From positions 83,714 through 147,713 of the forward strand of contig JAJHQZ010000003.1 in the NCBI GenBank assembly GCA_020833055.1: a DNA stretch of 64,000 nt. The letters run 5' to 3'. The notes below the pieces were generated by a model. That model made no database searches, had not been told where the DNA came from, and was given only the letters and a program-made list of their open reading frames with translations. A program made the translations under genes and the position numbers. This document shows positions 17,148-26,240 of this stretch, in pieces. This DNA is from Candidatus Korarchaeum sp. (GTDB taxonomy: Archaea; Korarchaeota; Korarchaeia; Korarchaeales; Korarchaeaceae). Each line of letters opens with the position of its first letter. The stretch's first letter is position 1.

Positions 17148-17678
17148 ATGAGGGACGAGGAGCTGATAATACTTGCCCTCGCTGTGATCAGCAGGGATCT
17201 CGAGTTAGTCAGGAGAATCGTCGAACTCGCTAATAACGGTGTCATAGAGGAGGGAGAGTTGCAGCAGAACCTCAAGCTATCAGTCACAGATCTGAGGGTC
17301 ATGCTATACAGAATGCAGGACTCCAACTTAGTGATCCAACTCGGAGCTAAGGAGGACGGTAATGGGGGTTACCTATCCTATTGGAGGATAAATAAAGATG
17401 CAGCGAGGTCCTTCCTCTTGAGGAGGCTGAAGAACACGAAGAACGAATTGATGAGGAGGAAGGAGGAGGATCTATCTGGAGAGTACTATGTATGCGCCGC
17501 AGACCCATCTCACGCTAGATTGAGCTTCGATGATATCATAAGGAACATAGGGGAGGGCTCCCCCACTTGCCCCGTATGCGGAGCGATGATGGAACCCGTG
17601 AATAAGGAAGAGGTCATTAAGATCATAGACTCTCTGATAGAGTTGATAGATAGGGCGATCGAAGCACTGGAAGGATGA
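17148..17678 (+). CDS. tfe: transcription factor E (TFIIE-alpha homologue)
   Basis: An archaeal TFE that stabilises the open transcription complex. A winged helix fills the N-terminal half (ELQQNLKLSVTDLRVMLYRMQ), followed by a basic coiled stretch and a C-terminal zinc ribbon. The ribbon is unusual: the first ligand pair reads CAADPSH, with no second cysteine, while the second pair is normal (CPVC). The start is taken at the ATG at 17148; ATGs at 17115 and 17139-17142 would overlap a TATA-like CTATAAAC. Its stop overlaps the DUF2110 start. Confidence 0.88.
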   Translation: MRDEELIILALAVISRDLELVRRIVELANNGVIEEGELQQNLKLSVTDLRVMLYRMQDSNLVIQLGAKEDGNGGYLSYWRINKDAARSFLLRRLKNTKNELMRRKEEDLSGEYYVCAADPSHARLSFDDIIRNIGEGSPTCPVCGAMMEPVNKEEVIKIIDSLIELIDRAIEALEG

Positions 17679-18463
17679 TTAACTTGACTAGAGAGTTCTT
17701 CATACAGGAGAGGATCCCGGAGGATCTGAACGTCGACGCAGTTCTCGAGGAACTAGGTTGGGAGATGATGCAATTGATGAGGGGTATAGAGGTAGAAGCG
17801 CTGGACCTCGATATCGAGGACTGTTGGGTTAAGGTGAAGGTGAGCGGAGCTGATGAGGGAGCTGCAGAGAACTTGATCTCTAGGACGTACGGGAGGCTGA
17901 AGAGAGTTGAGGAAGTGAGGGTAGGGGAGATTTTCAAGGGTTTCATAACGGATCTCGGTGAAGTTGGCTATGGTATTTACTTCAAGGCTTTTCTTGGGGA
18001 AAAAGATGGACTCTATCCGCTCTATGAGATGAGGAGACAACTCGTTGATGAGAAGAAGCTCTCAGTAAGAGCTATAGCTAATATTTATGGTTTCATGAAT
18101 GATATGTCGATGGAGATAAATGTAACCAAGATAGATGAGAAGGGGATTTACATCTCACTATCTCAGAGGCAAGTCCGCATTATGAGGGACATGGTCAATA
18201 TGGGGAGGGAGATATTATTCATAGTTAGGGCCACACCTAAGCAAGTTAAGAGAGCCCTGAATAGGACGGGGCACTTCAGAGATGTCTCCTTAGTTAGGAG
18301 ATCGTTCCTCTCCCACATGCTCATATGCAAGCGTAAGACTCAAGCTAAGGGGCTAATACCGAGGCTTGGGCCGTATCTCCCCGGCGCTAAGTTCTCGACG
18401 ATATCTCAAGATAAGTTCCGCAAGTTAACGGAAGTCAACTTTTTAAATCATCCCACTCAATAG
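17675..18463 (+). CDS. DUF2110-like conserved archaeal protein
   Basis: A 262-residue cytoplasmic protein that overlaps tfe by 4 bases (ATGA). It resembles the DUF2110 family often found next to tfe in archaea. The middle (EIFKGFITDLGEVGYGIYF and KIDEKGIYISLSQRQV) looks like an S1/OB-type nucleic acid-binding region, and the end is basic. The function is unknown; the coupling to tfe suggests a link to transcription. Confidence 0.65.
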   Translation: MINLTREFFIQERIPEDLNVDAVLEELGWEMMQLMRGIEVEALDLDIEDCWVKVKVSGADEGAAENLISRTYGRLKRVEEVRVGEIFKGFITDLGEVGYGIYFKAFLGEKDGLYPLYEMRRQLVDEKKLSVRAIANIYGFMNDMSMEINVTKIDEKGIYISLSQRQVRIMRDMVNMGREILFIVRATPKQVKRALNRTGHFRDVSLVRRSFLSHMLICKRKTQAKGLIPRLGPYLPGAKFSTISQDKFRKLTEVNFLNHPTQ

Positions 18464-18472
18464 TAAGGGATT

Positions 18473-18560
18473 GCCGGGGTGCCCTAGCTCGGTAGGGGGC
18501 TGGCCTGCTAAGCCAGTGGCCCACTGGGCCGCGAGGGTTCAAATCCCTCCCCCGGCGCCA
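18473..18560 (+). tRNA. tRNA-Ser (anticodon GCT), CCA encoded
   Basis: A type II tRNA with a long variable arm. Acceptor GCCGGGG/CCCCGGC, anticodon stem CTGGC/GCCAG with loop CTGCTAA, variable arm TGGCCCACTGGGCCGC, T arm GAGGG-TTCAAAT-CCCTC, discriminator G and then an encoded CCA at 18558-18560. The next base starts tRNA-Val, so the two must be processed from one transcript. Confidence 0.96.
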
Positions 18561-18633
18561 GGGCCGGTGGTCTAGTGGCTATGACGCCGCCCTTACGAGG
18601 CGGAGGTCGGGGGTTCGAGTCCCCCCCGGCCCA
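18561..18633 (+). tRNA. tRNA-Val (anticodon TAC)
   Basis: Acceptor GGGCCGG/CCGGCCC, anticodon stem CCGCC/GGCGG with loop CTTACGA, T arm GGGGG-TTCGAGT-CCCCC, discriminator A; CCA is not encoded. It begins on the base after the encoded CCA of tRNA-Ser, so processing by RNase P would release both. Confidence 0.96.
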
Positions 18634-18647
18634 CTTGGGAGGGAAGT

Positions 18648-20144
18648 ATGCCTATCGAGGAGGGTGGATTTTACGATAGGGATCCCAGGGTCTTCGAGCT
18701 GAAAGTCGCTATCGTCTATCCGGGTCCATATAGAGTAGCTGTGAGCTCCCTGGGGCACCAGATCCTCTATTTCATGATGAATTCTATAGATGGAGTGATG
18801 GCTGAGAGGTTCGTGAGCGACCTCAATGGCTCTGTGGAGAGCGGTAGGCCCCTGGATGAATTCGATATCGTTCTAGCTACTCTGCATTTCGAGGGACAGT
18901 ATCCGGTATTACTCAGGATGATAGAGGGAATAAAGAAGCCTGTATTAGTTGGAGGACCTGCTGTTAGTTTCAATCCCCTCCCCATGAGCCCCCTCGTCTC
19001 TGCGGTTGGTTTAGGAGATTTTGAGGAGCTCATCGGGGAGATCTTAAAGGTCAAGGATGAGGGAATTGCCTCCCTTCCCCCGAAGTTCTTCGTCTATGAG
19101 CTCAGGAATAGAGCTAAGTTCAATAGGACCCCCCGTTTGAGACCCCTACGCGATCAAATAAGGGTCGTTGAGAGCGGAGTCACTTTGAATAAATTCCTCT
19201 TAGAGATATCTAGGGGTTGTGGGTGGGGGTGTAGGTTCTGCGGTATAGGGTGGCACTGGAGACCCCGTTTAGATGCCCCGATTAGCGAGGTGAGGGAAGC
19301 TATAGAATACGCTTCGGATCTGGGCTTCAGTGAGATCTACATAATAGGATCTGATGCAGCTTCATCGAAAGCTATGAAGGATGTACTCTGGGAGATAGTT
19401 GAGAGGGGGTTGAGGGCTAGCATCCCATCCATAAGGGCCGATCAAGTGGATAGTGATCTCCTCGATCTGATAAGGAGGACGGGGGGGAGGATGATAACTA
19501 TAGCCCCTGAGACGGGGAGCGATAGATTGAAGGGGATAATAAACAAGAGGATAGATAATGATGAGGTGATCAGGATTGCCGAGGAGGCTAAGGACAAGGG
19601 GTTGAGACATATAAAGCTTTACTTCATGATAGGGCTCCCCTTCGAGCAAGAATCAGACGTAATTGAATCCGTTAAACTAGCTAGCAAAGTCAATTCCATA
19701 ATCAGGGCGAAGATAACCTTGAGTGTATTCGTACCGAAGGCCGGGACGCCTTTCGAACTTTCCCCCTTGGTTAGAGAGATCGATTTCAGGAGGAGAGCTT
19801 CTCTCTTCTGGAAGGAGTTTAAGGAGGAGCTGAATATCTCTCATTACGGAAGGGCTTATGTACAAGCCCTCCTCTCCTTAGGAGGGTTTGAAATGAGTGA
19901 GATATTGAGGAAGGGGTACAAGAGACCGTTCAACAGGTGGACTTATAAGTCTATAGCGAGGGACCTCGGTATAGATGCCGATCGGATAGTCTATGGGGAG
20001 AGGGAGACGCCTTGGTGGGATTACGTCGACAATATACCCAAGGATTTCATCAGGGGGGAGTATGAGAGAGCGAAGAGTGGACTGCCCTCACCATCCTGCG
20101 ATGAATTTTGCTCCGAATGTGCTATCGGGTGCCTTATGAAGTGA
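18648..20144 (+). CDS. B12-binding-domain-type radical SAM protein
   Basis: A 498-residue Fe-S enzyme. Residues 1-160 look like the Rossmann-type domain found before radical SAM domains in COG1031/COG1032 proteins (VAIVYPGPYRVAVSSLG, VLVGGPAVSFNPLP). The radical SAM motif CGWGCRFC follows near residue 195. The SAM domain includes ETGSDRLKGIINKRI. A C-terminal cysteine cluster (CDEFCSECAIGC) could carry a second Fe-S cluster. The family is broad (methylthiolation, methylation, ring contractions) and the substrate is unknown. Confidence 0.85.
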   Translation: MPIEEGGFYDRDPRVFELKVAIVYPGPYRVAVSSLGHQILYFMMNSIDGVMAERFVSDLNGSVESGRPLDEFDIVLATLHFEGQYPVLLRMIEGIKKPVLVGGPAVSFNPLPMSPLVSAVGLGDFEELIGEILKVKDEGIASLPPKFFVYELRNRAKFNRTPRLRPLRDQIRVVESGVTLNKFLLEISRGCGWGCRFCGIGWHWRPRLDAPISEVREAIEYASDLGFSEIYIIGSDAASSKAMKDVLWEIVERGLRASIPSIRADQVDSDLLDLIRRTGGRMITIAPETGSDRLKGIINKRIDNDEVIRIAEEAKDKGLRHIKLYFMIGLPFEQESDVIESVKLASKVNSIIRAKITLSVFVPKAGTPFELSPLVREIDFRRRASLFWKEFKEELNISHYGRAYVQALLSLGGFEMSEILRKGYKRPFNRWTYKSIARDLGIDADRIVYGERETPWWDYVDNIPKDFIRGEYERAKSGLPSPSCDEFCSECAIGCLMK

Positions 20145-20224
20145 CTTGTCCGATAGGTCCCTACTTTGGAGGGTCCCCTCTCAACATTATAATAATCTCC
20201 TAGAGCGGTACCCAGGGTGTTCGC

Positions 20225-20503
20225 ATGCCGACATATGTATACTTCGTGTTCTACAAATTGAAGGAGCTCACTCAAGAGGAAGAGGAGAGAGCTAAGAACG
20301 AGTGGGGGAAGATAACTGAAGAATGGCCCCCTGAAGTCAGACTTATCGGGGTATACGATCATGCTTGGGGGACTGAGTATAACGGAGTAATGGTGCTAGA
20401 GTCTGAGAGCATGGATTCTTTCACTAGATTCTGGAAGTGGTTCAGGGACAAAGTGAGGTGGTATGTCCCTGAGACTAAGACCGTAATAGCGACTAAGAGA
20501 TAG
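20225..20503 (+). CDS. small hypothetical protein, possible dimeric alpha-beta barrel
   Basis: A 92-residue protein not recognised by name. The pattern of TYVYFVFYKL, a long charged helix, VRLIGVYDHAWGTEYNGVMVLE, a second helix and a last strand fits a ferredoxin-like dimeric alpha-beta barrel (compare DUF3303/EthD-like proteins). A TATA-like ATTATAATAATC lies about 35 bases upstream. It converges on truA, overlapping by 11 bases. Confidence 0.7.
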   Translation: MPTYVYFVFYKLKELTQEEEERAKNEWGKITEEWPPEVRLIGVYDHAWGTEYNGVMVLESESMDSFTRFWKWFRDKVRWYVPETKTVIATKR

Positions 20504-21182
20504 AATTTATGAGCCCAAGGATCATTCTAGAGGACTCAAGCCTCCATAACTCTCTTTCAATAATTTTTCCAAATATGTAGAGTTTCCTCTTATGGAACTC
20601 CTCCCAACGTATGTCTGTCACGGTCTTAGTTAGGACGAGCCCTTCAGGAGGGGCCAAGCCTATCCTCCTCCCGAGACTTAGTTCTAAGGCTCTACCCACT
20701 ATCCTCCTTATCTCATTCCTTTTAAATGATTTCCCATAAATCTCAATATATGTGAAGTTTTCTCCAACTTTCACATCAAGACTCTCAATATTTTTCCCTA
20801 ATCCTAACTGCGCTAACTCATCTAACGCTCTCCTCACGCACTCCTCAGCTCCTTTGATCCTGAAGGGGATCGCGTAGCAATACGCTCTAGCCCTAGGCTT
20901 AGGCGTCCCCCCAGTAGCCACAGCCCATACTACTATATCCCTCGGGAGCTCTGAGTTGAGGAGGGATATATTAGGAACTGGGCCCCTGTAGAAAGCTATA
21001 TTATCTAGTGCAGATACTCCTCTATCAGTCCTAGATGTGAACTTGAGTCTCGCTCTTATGCCTTGCGATTCCATCGCTTCCCTCAGAGCTGAGCCTACAG
21101 TAGGTAGGTTCGGTTGTTCTACGACCCCGTGATAGTTCCACCCCAAGTAAGCGATCCTCAGGGAGACTACACTCCAAGCCAA
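20493..21182 (-). CDS. truA: tRNA pseudouridine synthase A
   Basis: It makes pseudouridine in the tRNA anticodon stem-loop. The catalytic motif SRTDRGVSALDN puts the aspartate at D53, and the N-terminal LRIAYLGWNYHG matches the family start. At 229 residues it is slightly short, as in other archaea. It overlaps the upstream membrane protein gene by 16 bases. Confidence 0.92.
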   Translation of the reverse strand: MAWSVVSLRIAYLGWNYHGVVEQPNLPTVGSALREAMESQGIRARLKFTSRTDRGVSALDNIAFYRGPVPNISLLNSELPRDIVVWAVATGGTPKPRARAYCYAIPFRIKGAEECVRRALDELAQLGLGKNIESLDVKVGENFTYIEIYGKSFKRNEIRRIVGRALELSLGRRIGLAPPEGLVLTKTVTDIRWEEFHKRKLYIFGKIIERELWRLESSRMILGLINSIS

Positions 21183-21808
21183 AACATCACCACCAATAGG
21201 AGGAGTCCTGCGCCGAGCGTGAAGATAGCGTAACTAAACTTCCTCCCTCCAGAGAGGGATCCTAAGTAGAAGCCCATGAAGAAGAGGAGAAGTAGGGCCT
21301 GAAGGATCGATAGGGTATAAGAGAACGTTATCCCCATTAGACCGAGCTCGCATATCTTAAAGGGTATTGAGAGAGTCATCACTATCATCGATGGAACCCC
21401 TCCGCTCGCTAAAGATATTAATATAGCTTTTCTTCTCTCCATCTCGCTGATAACTGTCTCATCCAGCGTCATCAGGACTGCTTTCTCCAGCTCCCTGACC
21501 TTCAGTTCCCTCTCCGCTCTCTCCGATATATAAGTCCCCAAGGACCCTGAGAAAAATATGGATATAGCTCCAGCCCATATCAATTTGAGGAGCACCGATG
21601 GATCCTCTATCCCCCCGAAGTACCCTCCCAGCACGATCCCGAGCAGCATTAGAATGCTATCGAAACTATTAGTGACAGCATACCTCCTAGCTATCTCCCA
21701 AAAATCCCCTAGATCTATTAAGTCCTCTAGATTTTCTTTAGCCCTCGCCAAGATATCTCCCATCTTCCTCAACGTTCCCCTCAAAGTAATCCTAGTCGCT
21801 GCACCCAT
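21167..21808 (-). CDS. VIT1/CCC1-family-like membrane protein
   Basis: 213 residues with about five membrane helices: two around residues 50-95, then after a charged helical stretch (SERAERELKVRELEKAVL) three more at 130-213. This split, with a long charged amphipathic segment after the second helix, resembles the VIT1/CCC1 iron or manganese transporter family. It overlaps truA and shares the divergent promoter region with the hexuloisomerase gene. The ion is not known. Confidence 0.7.
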   Translation of the reverse strand: MGAATRITLRGTLRKMGDILARAKENLEDLIDLGDFWEIARRYAVTNSFDSILMLLGIVLGGYFGGIEDPSVLLKLIWAGAISIFFSGSLGTYISERAERELKVRELEKAVLMTLDETVISEMERRKAILISLASGGVPSMIVMTLSIPFKICELGLMGITFSYTLSILQALLLLFFMGFYLGSLSGGRKFSYAIFTLGAGLLLLVVMFWLGV

Positions 21809-21865
21809 CTTAGGGGATGGGGTAAGTAAAGGTTATTTTGTTATCTAGAGACGTTGAGCTGGGTG

Positions 21866-22468
21866 ATGGGCACGCCAGTAGTTGATAAGATCGGTAAGCT
21901 GATAGAAGTCGTTAAGGAAAATCTATCTACAGTCGATGAAGAATCCGCGAATATGTTCATAAAGGCTCTCTTCAGGACTATGGGCGAGGGCAAGATATTC
22001 GTAGTCGGGGCCGGTAGATCCGGGCTAGTGGCTAAGGCCTTCGCGATGAGGCTCCTCCACGTCGGCTTCCAAGTTTACGTAGTAGGTGAGACTGTCACTC
22101 CATCTATGAGGAGCGGTGATCTACTGATAGCTGTGAGTGGATCTGGGGAGACTAAATTCCCCGTTACAGCAGCTCAAGTAGCTAAGAGCGTTGGGGCCCA
22201 TGTAGTAGCTATCACGAGTTATCCTAATTCTACATTGGGGAAGATAGCCGATTTCGTTGTCAGGATAGGAGGAAGGGTCCTCCCGGAGGATGAGAGCAGG
22301 GATTACTTCACGAGACAGATACTGGGTATACATGAGCCCCTAACACCGCTAGGGACGTTATTCGAGCTTAGCGCCATGATATACTTAGACGCTCTGATAT
22401 CCGAGATAGTTGAGCTCATGGGGAAGAGTGAAGAGGACCTTGCCAGGAGGCACGCGAACATCGAGTGA
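21866..22468 (+). CDS. hxlB: 6-phospho-3-hexuloisomerase (SIS domain)
   Basis: A single SIS domain of 200 residues with GAGRSGLVAKAFAMRLLHVG, AVSGSGETKFPV and HEPLTPLGTLFE, the features of PHI rather than of amidotransferases. It isomerises hexulose-6-phosphate and fructose-6-phosphate; archaea use this in reverse to make ribulose-5-phosphate when the pentose phosphate pathway is missing. The hexulose phosphate synthase partner is not in the window. The ATG at 21866 follows GGTG; a TTG at 21854 is possible. It overlaps the cca gene. Confidence 0.9.
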   Translation: MGTPVVDKIGKLIEVVKENLSTVDEESANMFIKALFRTMGEGKIFVVGAGRSGLVAKAFAMRLLHVGFQVYVVGETVTPSMRSGDLLIAVSGSGETKFPVTAAQVAKSVGAHVVAITSYPNSTLGKIADFVVRIGGRVLPEDESRDYFTRQILGIHEPLTPLGTLFELSAMIYLDALISEIVELMGKSEEDLARRHANIE

Positions 22469-23843
22469 TTTAGAGCTCATCCTGAGGGAAGCCGAGAGGA
22501 TAGTCTCACCCTCAGCTGAGGAGAGGGAGAGATTAGAGAGGGTACTTGGAGAAGCCCTCAGAAGGGTAAAGGAGAGCGTCAAGAGGCTGAATTTAGACGC
22601 TGAGGTAGTAGCTGTCGGTTCCTCTGTGAGAGATACTTGGCTCCCGAATAACAATGAACTCGATATATTCGTCCTCTTCCCCAAGGGGATAGGGGATAAG
22701 GAGGTTTTGGGGGGCCTCATAATAGATATAGCTAAGGATGCCTTCGGGGAGTATGAGCAGAATTACGCTGAGCACCCTTACGTCAGGGTCAGATACTCAG
22801 ATTTCGAGATAGATCTCGTCCCCGCTTTCAAGATACTACCTGGGGAGAGGATAGTGAGCGCTGTAGATAGGACGCCCCTCCACAATTCTTACGTCAAGGA
22901 GAAGCTCAAGAGACCGAATGATGTGAGGTTACTCAAGGCCTTCCTCAAATCGATCGATGCTTATGGTGCTGAGGAGAGAGTGGGTGGCTTCAGTGGTTAC
23001 GTATGCGAGCTCCTGATAATAAATTACGGGAGCTTCCTCAAGACGATAGAGGAAGCATCGAAGTGGGGACCGAGGGTCTACATAGATATTGAGCACCACT
23101 TAACTGAGGAGTACGCGTTCTCAGCTTTCAATGGGCCGCTGATATTGATAGATCCTACAGACCCCAGGAGGAACGCTGCCGCGGCCCTCACTGAGACGCA
23201 GTTCAACAGATTCAAGGTAGCAGCTAGAGCTTTCCTCAAGAACCCGGATATCGAGTTCTTCACTAGGGGGTTGGGGGGAGAGAAGGGGAGAGTATCCGCT
23301 AAGCAGATAGAGGAACAACTCTCGGAGAGGAGGACAAGAGTTTTAATCATAGAGATCAGTGATCTAGATCTCCCTAGGGAGCTATTATGGTCTCAAGCGA
23401 AGAGGATGGCTAGGCTCCTTGAGGAGGAGCTTAAAGCGAATGGCTTCGATCCGCTCTGGGTCTCAGGTTGGACGGATGAGAGGAACAAGATATTCGTTGC
23501 GATGGAACTCCCCTCATTGACTCTCCCTACCATTGAAAGGAGGCAGGGGCCCCCAGTTGGATCGAAGGAAGAGATCAACTTCCTCAAGAGTTACCTCAAC
23601 TCTGGATTCGGGGGGCCTTTCATCGAGGGGGATAGGTGGTACGTCTATAGGAGGAGGAGGCATAGCGATGTAATTAACCTCATAAATGAGTTGATGAATC
23701 TGAAAGTACCCACGCTACTGAGGGGAGCGAGATTCAAGACATTAACTGATAGGGAGCTCCTGATCTTAGATAGGGACGTCCTGAGATGGATATATAAGGA
23801 GATGAGGAGAGAGGAATTCTTCATAAGGCATCTAGTTGGCTGA
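22440..23843 (+). CDS. cca: CCA-adding tRNA nucleotidyltransferase, archaeal class I
   Basis: It adds or repairs the 3' CCA of tRNAs, needed here because most tRNA genes lack encoded CCA. The catalytic segment is AVGSSVRDTWLPNNNELDIFVLFP; the family DxD reads ExD. Downstream are EIDLVPAFKI and the archaeal RVGGFSGYVCELLI. The frame opens at 22410; the TTG at 22440 after GAGGAC gives a start close to the family norm, and a GTG at 22428 is the alternative. It overlaps hxlB by 29 bases and converges on eno. Confidence 0.92.
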   Translation: MPGGTRTSSDLELILREAERIVSPSAEERERLERVLGEALRRVKESVKRLNLDAEVVAVGSSVRDTWLPNNNELDIFVLFPKGIGDKEVLGGLIIDIAKDAFGEYEQNYAEHPYVRVRYSDFEIDLVPAFKILPGERIVSAVDRTPLHNSYVKEKLKRPNDVRLLKAFLKSIDAYGAEERVGGFSGYVCELLIINYGSFLKTIEEASKWGPRVYIDIEHHLTEEYAFSAFNGPLILIDPTDPRRNAAAALTETQFNRFKVAARAFLKNPDIEFFTRGLGGEKGRVSAKQIEEQLSERRTRVLIIEISDLDLPRELLWSQAKRMARLLEEELKANGFDPLWVSGWTDERNKIFVAMELPSLTLPTIERRQGPPVGSKEEINFLKSYLNSGFGGPFIEGDRWYVYRRRRHSDVINLINELMNLKVPTLLRGARFKTLTDRELLILDRDVLRWIYKEMRREEFFIRHLVG

Positions 23844-25086
23844 AGGATGCTACTGATCCCAGTTCCTCCTCTATCTCCAGCAACCTATTATACTTCGCTA
23901 CTCTCTCCCCCCTAGCTGGAGCTCCCGCCTTTATGTAGCCACAGTTCAGAGCGACGGAGAGATCGCTTATGAAGGGATCGTTAGTCTCCCCCGATCTGTG
24001 GCTCACGATAACCTTATATCCATATCTGAAAGCGAGTGATGCAGTCCTAAAAGCCTCAGTTAGCGTCCCTATCTGATTCAACTTGAGCAAAATAGCATTC
24101 CCAGCTTTCGCTTCGATACCCTTCCTGAGGTATCTCTCATTCGAGACGAAGTAATCATCTCCTACTAGTAAGATCCTATGGCCGAGTTTTTTAGTGAGCT
24201 CAGAGAGGGAATCTAAGTCTTCCTCGTGGAAGGGATCTTCTATCGCTATTATCGGGTACCTATCCACTATGCTCTCGTAGAATGACATCAACTCCTCTCT
24301 AGTCAGGGATGCTCCATCTATGTTATACTTTCCATCTGCATATAAGTTACTAGCAGCGCAATCAATAGCTAGCTTAACTTCTCCCTCAAATCCAGCCCTC
24401 TCTATCGAGTTGACCAGAGAGTCTAAGGCTTCCTCAGTCCTCTTCATCGGAGGAGCGAAACCTCCCTCATCCCCCAAGTTAATAGCATGCCTACCGTATC
24501 TCTCCTCAAGGAGGGATCTTAACTCCATGTATATACTGACTCCAGCAAATAGAGCATCTTTAAATGTCTTAAAGTTCACTGGCACTATCATGAATTCTTG
24601 AATAGATAAATCATTGCCAGCATGCTTCCCACCATTTATTATATTCATTAAGGGTACGGGTAAGACGTTTGAGAAAGCTCCCCCTAAGTACCTATATACC
24701 GGGATATTCAGTTGATCAGCAGATGCTTTCGCAGAAGCTACTGAAACACCTAAGATTGAGTTAGCTCCTAATCTCGATTTATTCGGCGTTCCATCCAACT
24801 GAATCAATATACTATCTACTAAAGCTTGGATGGATGCGTCCACCCCGAGTAGAGATGGCCTTATTATCTCATTGACGTTCCTCACAGCCTTAATGACGCC
24901 CATCCCTCTCAACCATTTCCCACCGTCTCTGAGCTCTAAGGCCTCCCTCTTCCCCTTCGAGGCACCGGACGGGACTGAGAACTTCCCTAAGCCCCCTCCC
25001 TCTAATCTAACTGTCACTTCAACTGTTGGGTTCCCTCTGGAGTCCAGTACCTCCCTCGCCCTTATATCCTCTATCCTGAAGGACAT
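23821..25086 (-). CDS. eno: enolase
   Basis: Glycolytic 2-phosphoglycerate dehydratase of about 421 residues. It shows the family landmarks AREVLDSRGNPTVEV, SGASKGKREALELR, the conserved NLGDEGGFAPP, ALIAIEDPF-type metal site (PIIAIEDPFHEED), and the signature LLKLNQIGTLTEAF near residue 340. A TTG five codons upstream (25101) is an alternative start. The 3' end overlaps cca by 23 bases on the opposite strand. Confidence 0.96.
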   Translation of the reverse strand: MSFRIEDIRAREVLDSRGNPTVEVTVRLEGGGLGKFSVPSGASKGKREALELRDGGKWLRGMGVIKAVRNVNEIIRPSLLGVDASIQALVDSILIQLDGTPNKSRLGANSILGVSVASAKASADQLNIPVYRYLGGAFSNVLPVPLMNIINGGKHAGNDLSIQEFMIVPVNFKTFKDALFAGVSIYMELRSLLEERYGRHAINLGDEGGFAPPMKRTEEALDSLVNSIERAGFEGEVKLAIDCAASNLYADGKYNIDGASLTREELMSFYESIVDRYPIIAIEDPFHEEDLDSLSELTKKLGHRILLVGDDYFVSNERYLRKGIEAKAGNAILLKLNQIGTLTEAFRTASLAFRYGYKVIVSHRSGETNDPFISDLSVALNCGYIKAGAPARGERVAKYNRLLEIEEELGSVASFSQLDAL

Positions 25087-25141
25087 CTCCCTTAGGTCCA
25101 AGTTTTATTATTTATCCTTTGACGAATCACTAGGTGGTCGT

Positions 25142-26185
25142 TTGGGTTCACCGCCCGAGGTCGTGAGAGAGATATTGAATAAACTGACATCTACTCCCAG
25201 GGTCACGGGGAGTGAGAGGCTCTTCGCCCCATCTATAGCCGAGCTCCTCGAGCCTCACTGCGATATGATCAGGATAGACCCCTGGGGGAATGTGGAGGGC
25301 ATCATCAACCCCGGAGGAAAGCCCCCTGTAATGATAGCAGCTCATGTCGACCAGATCGGGATAATAGTTAAGGAAGTGACGAATGAAGGGTACATAAAGT
25401 TCGATGGGGTTGGGTGGGATCCCAGAGTCCTTTACGGGTCTCGTGTCAAGTTGATAACTAGCAAGGGGATAATTAGAGGGGTCATAGGAGTAGTACCGAC
25501 GCACCTCCTGAAGGCCTACAAAGAGTTAGAGGAGAAGAAGATAGAGATCAAGGATCTAATGATAGATATCGGAGCTCGCAGTAAGGAGGAAGCTGAGAGC
25601 ATGGGGGTGAAACCGGGAGTCTACGGAGTCCCTGATTATGATCCGATTCTACTTGGATCCGAATTATTCTCCTCTCCAGGTCTCGATAATGCTGCGGGTG
25701 TCGCAGCTATGATATATGGAGCGATGCTGAGCCGGGAGAGAGGGGGGATAGATGCCGAAGTCCACTTCACCGCTACGATACAGGAGGAAATAGGGCTCAG
25801 GGGTGCTGAGATGATGGCATATAAGTTGAGACCTGAAGTAGCTATAGCTATCGATGTAACATTCGCTGAACAACCGATGCTGCCCGAAGCTCCGAAGATC
25901 TCCTTGGGGAAGGGACCTGTCATAAGCAAGGGTCCCATATACCATCCTGAGATAGTGGAGTTAATAGAGAGAGCCGCAGAGGAGAACGAGATCCCTCACC
26001 AGTACGAAGCTGATTTCAAGGGCGCTGGGACCGATACATGGGTGATACAAGTCGCTAGAGGAGGAGTGAAGACTGCTCTCATCTCGATACCCTTGAGGTA
26101 CATGCACAGCCCTTGCGAAGTCATCAGTCTCAAGGATGTAGCCTGGGGAGGGGCTCTCTTGCAGAAGACTTTGGAGTTATTGTAA
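25142..26185 (+). CDS. M42-family metallo-aminopeptidase
   Basis: A self-assembling zinc or cobalt aminopeptidase (the family was once misannotated as endoglucanase). From the TTG at 25142, preceded by AGGTGGT, the product is 347 residues, the usual length. Metal ligands are visible in MIAAHVDQIG, SSPGLDNAAGV, IQEEIGLRGAE and AIDVTFAEQP, with a final RYMHSPCEV histidine. The frame is open far upstream across eno, but that part is a shadow. It digests peptides released by the proteasome. Confidence 0.92.
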   Translation: MGSPPEVVREILNKLTSTPRVTGSERLFAPSIAELLEPHCDMIRIDPWGNVEGIINPGGKPPVMIAAHVDQIGIIVKEVTNEGYIKFDGVGWDPRVLYGSRVKLITSKGIIRGVIGVVPTHLLKAYKELEEKKIEIKDLMIDIGARSKEEAESMGVKPGVYGVPDYDPILLGSELFSSPGLDNAAGVAAMIYGAMLSRERGGIDAEVHFTATIQEEIGLRGAEMMAYKLRPEVAIAIDVTFAEQPMLPEAPKISLGKGPVISKGPIYHPEIVELIERAAEENEIPHQYEADFKGAGTDTWVIQVARGGVKTALISIPLRYMHSPCEVISLKDVAWGGALLQKTLELL

Positions 26186-26240
26186 GTACTCAGCTCCCAC
26201 TCCCTGATACCCTTGAGAAAAACTATAAATGAGCCTTTTT

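Noticed and set aside
24830..25141. N-terminal extension of the M42 peptidase across enolase
   Set aside because: The extra ~100 residues are an antisense shadow of eno. The TTG at 25142 with AGGTGGT gives the normal family length.
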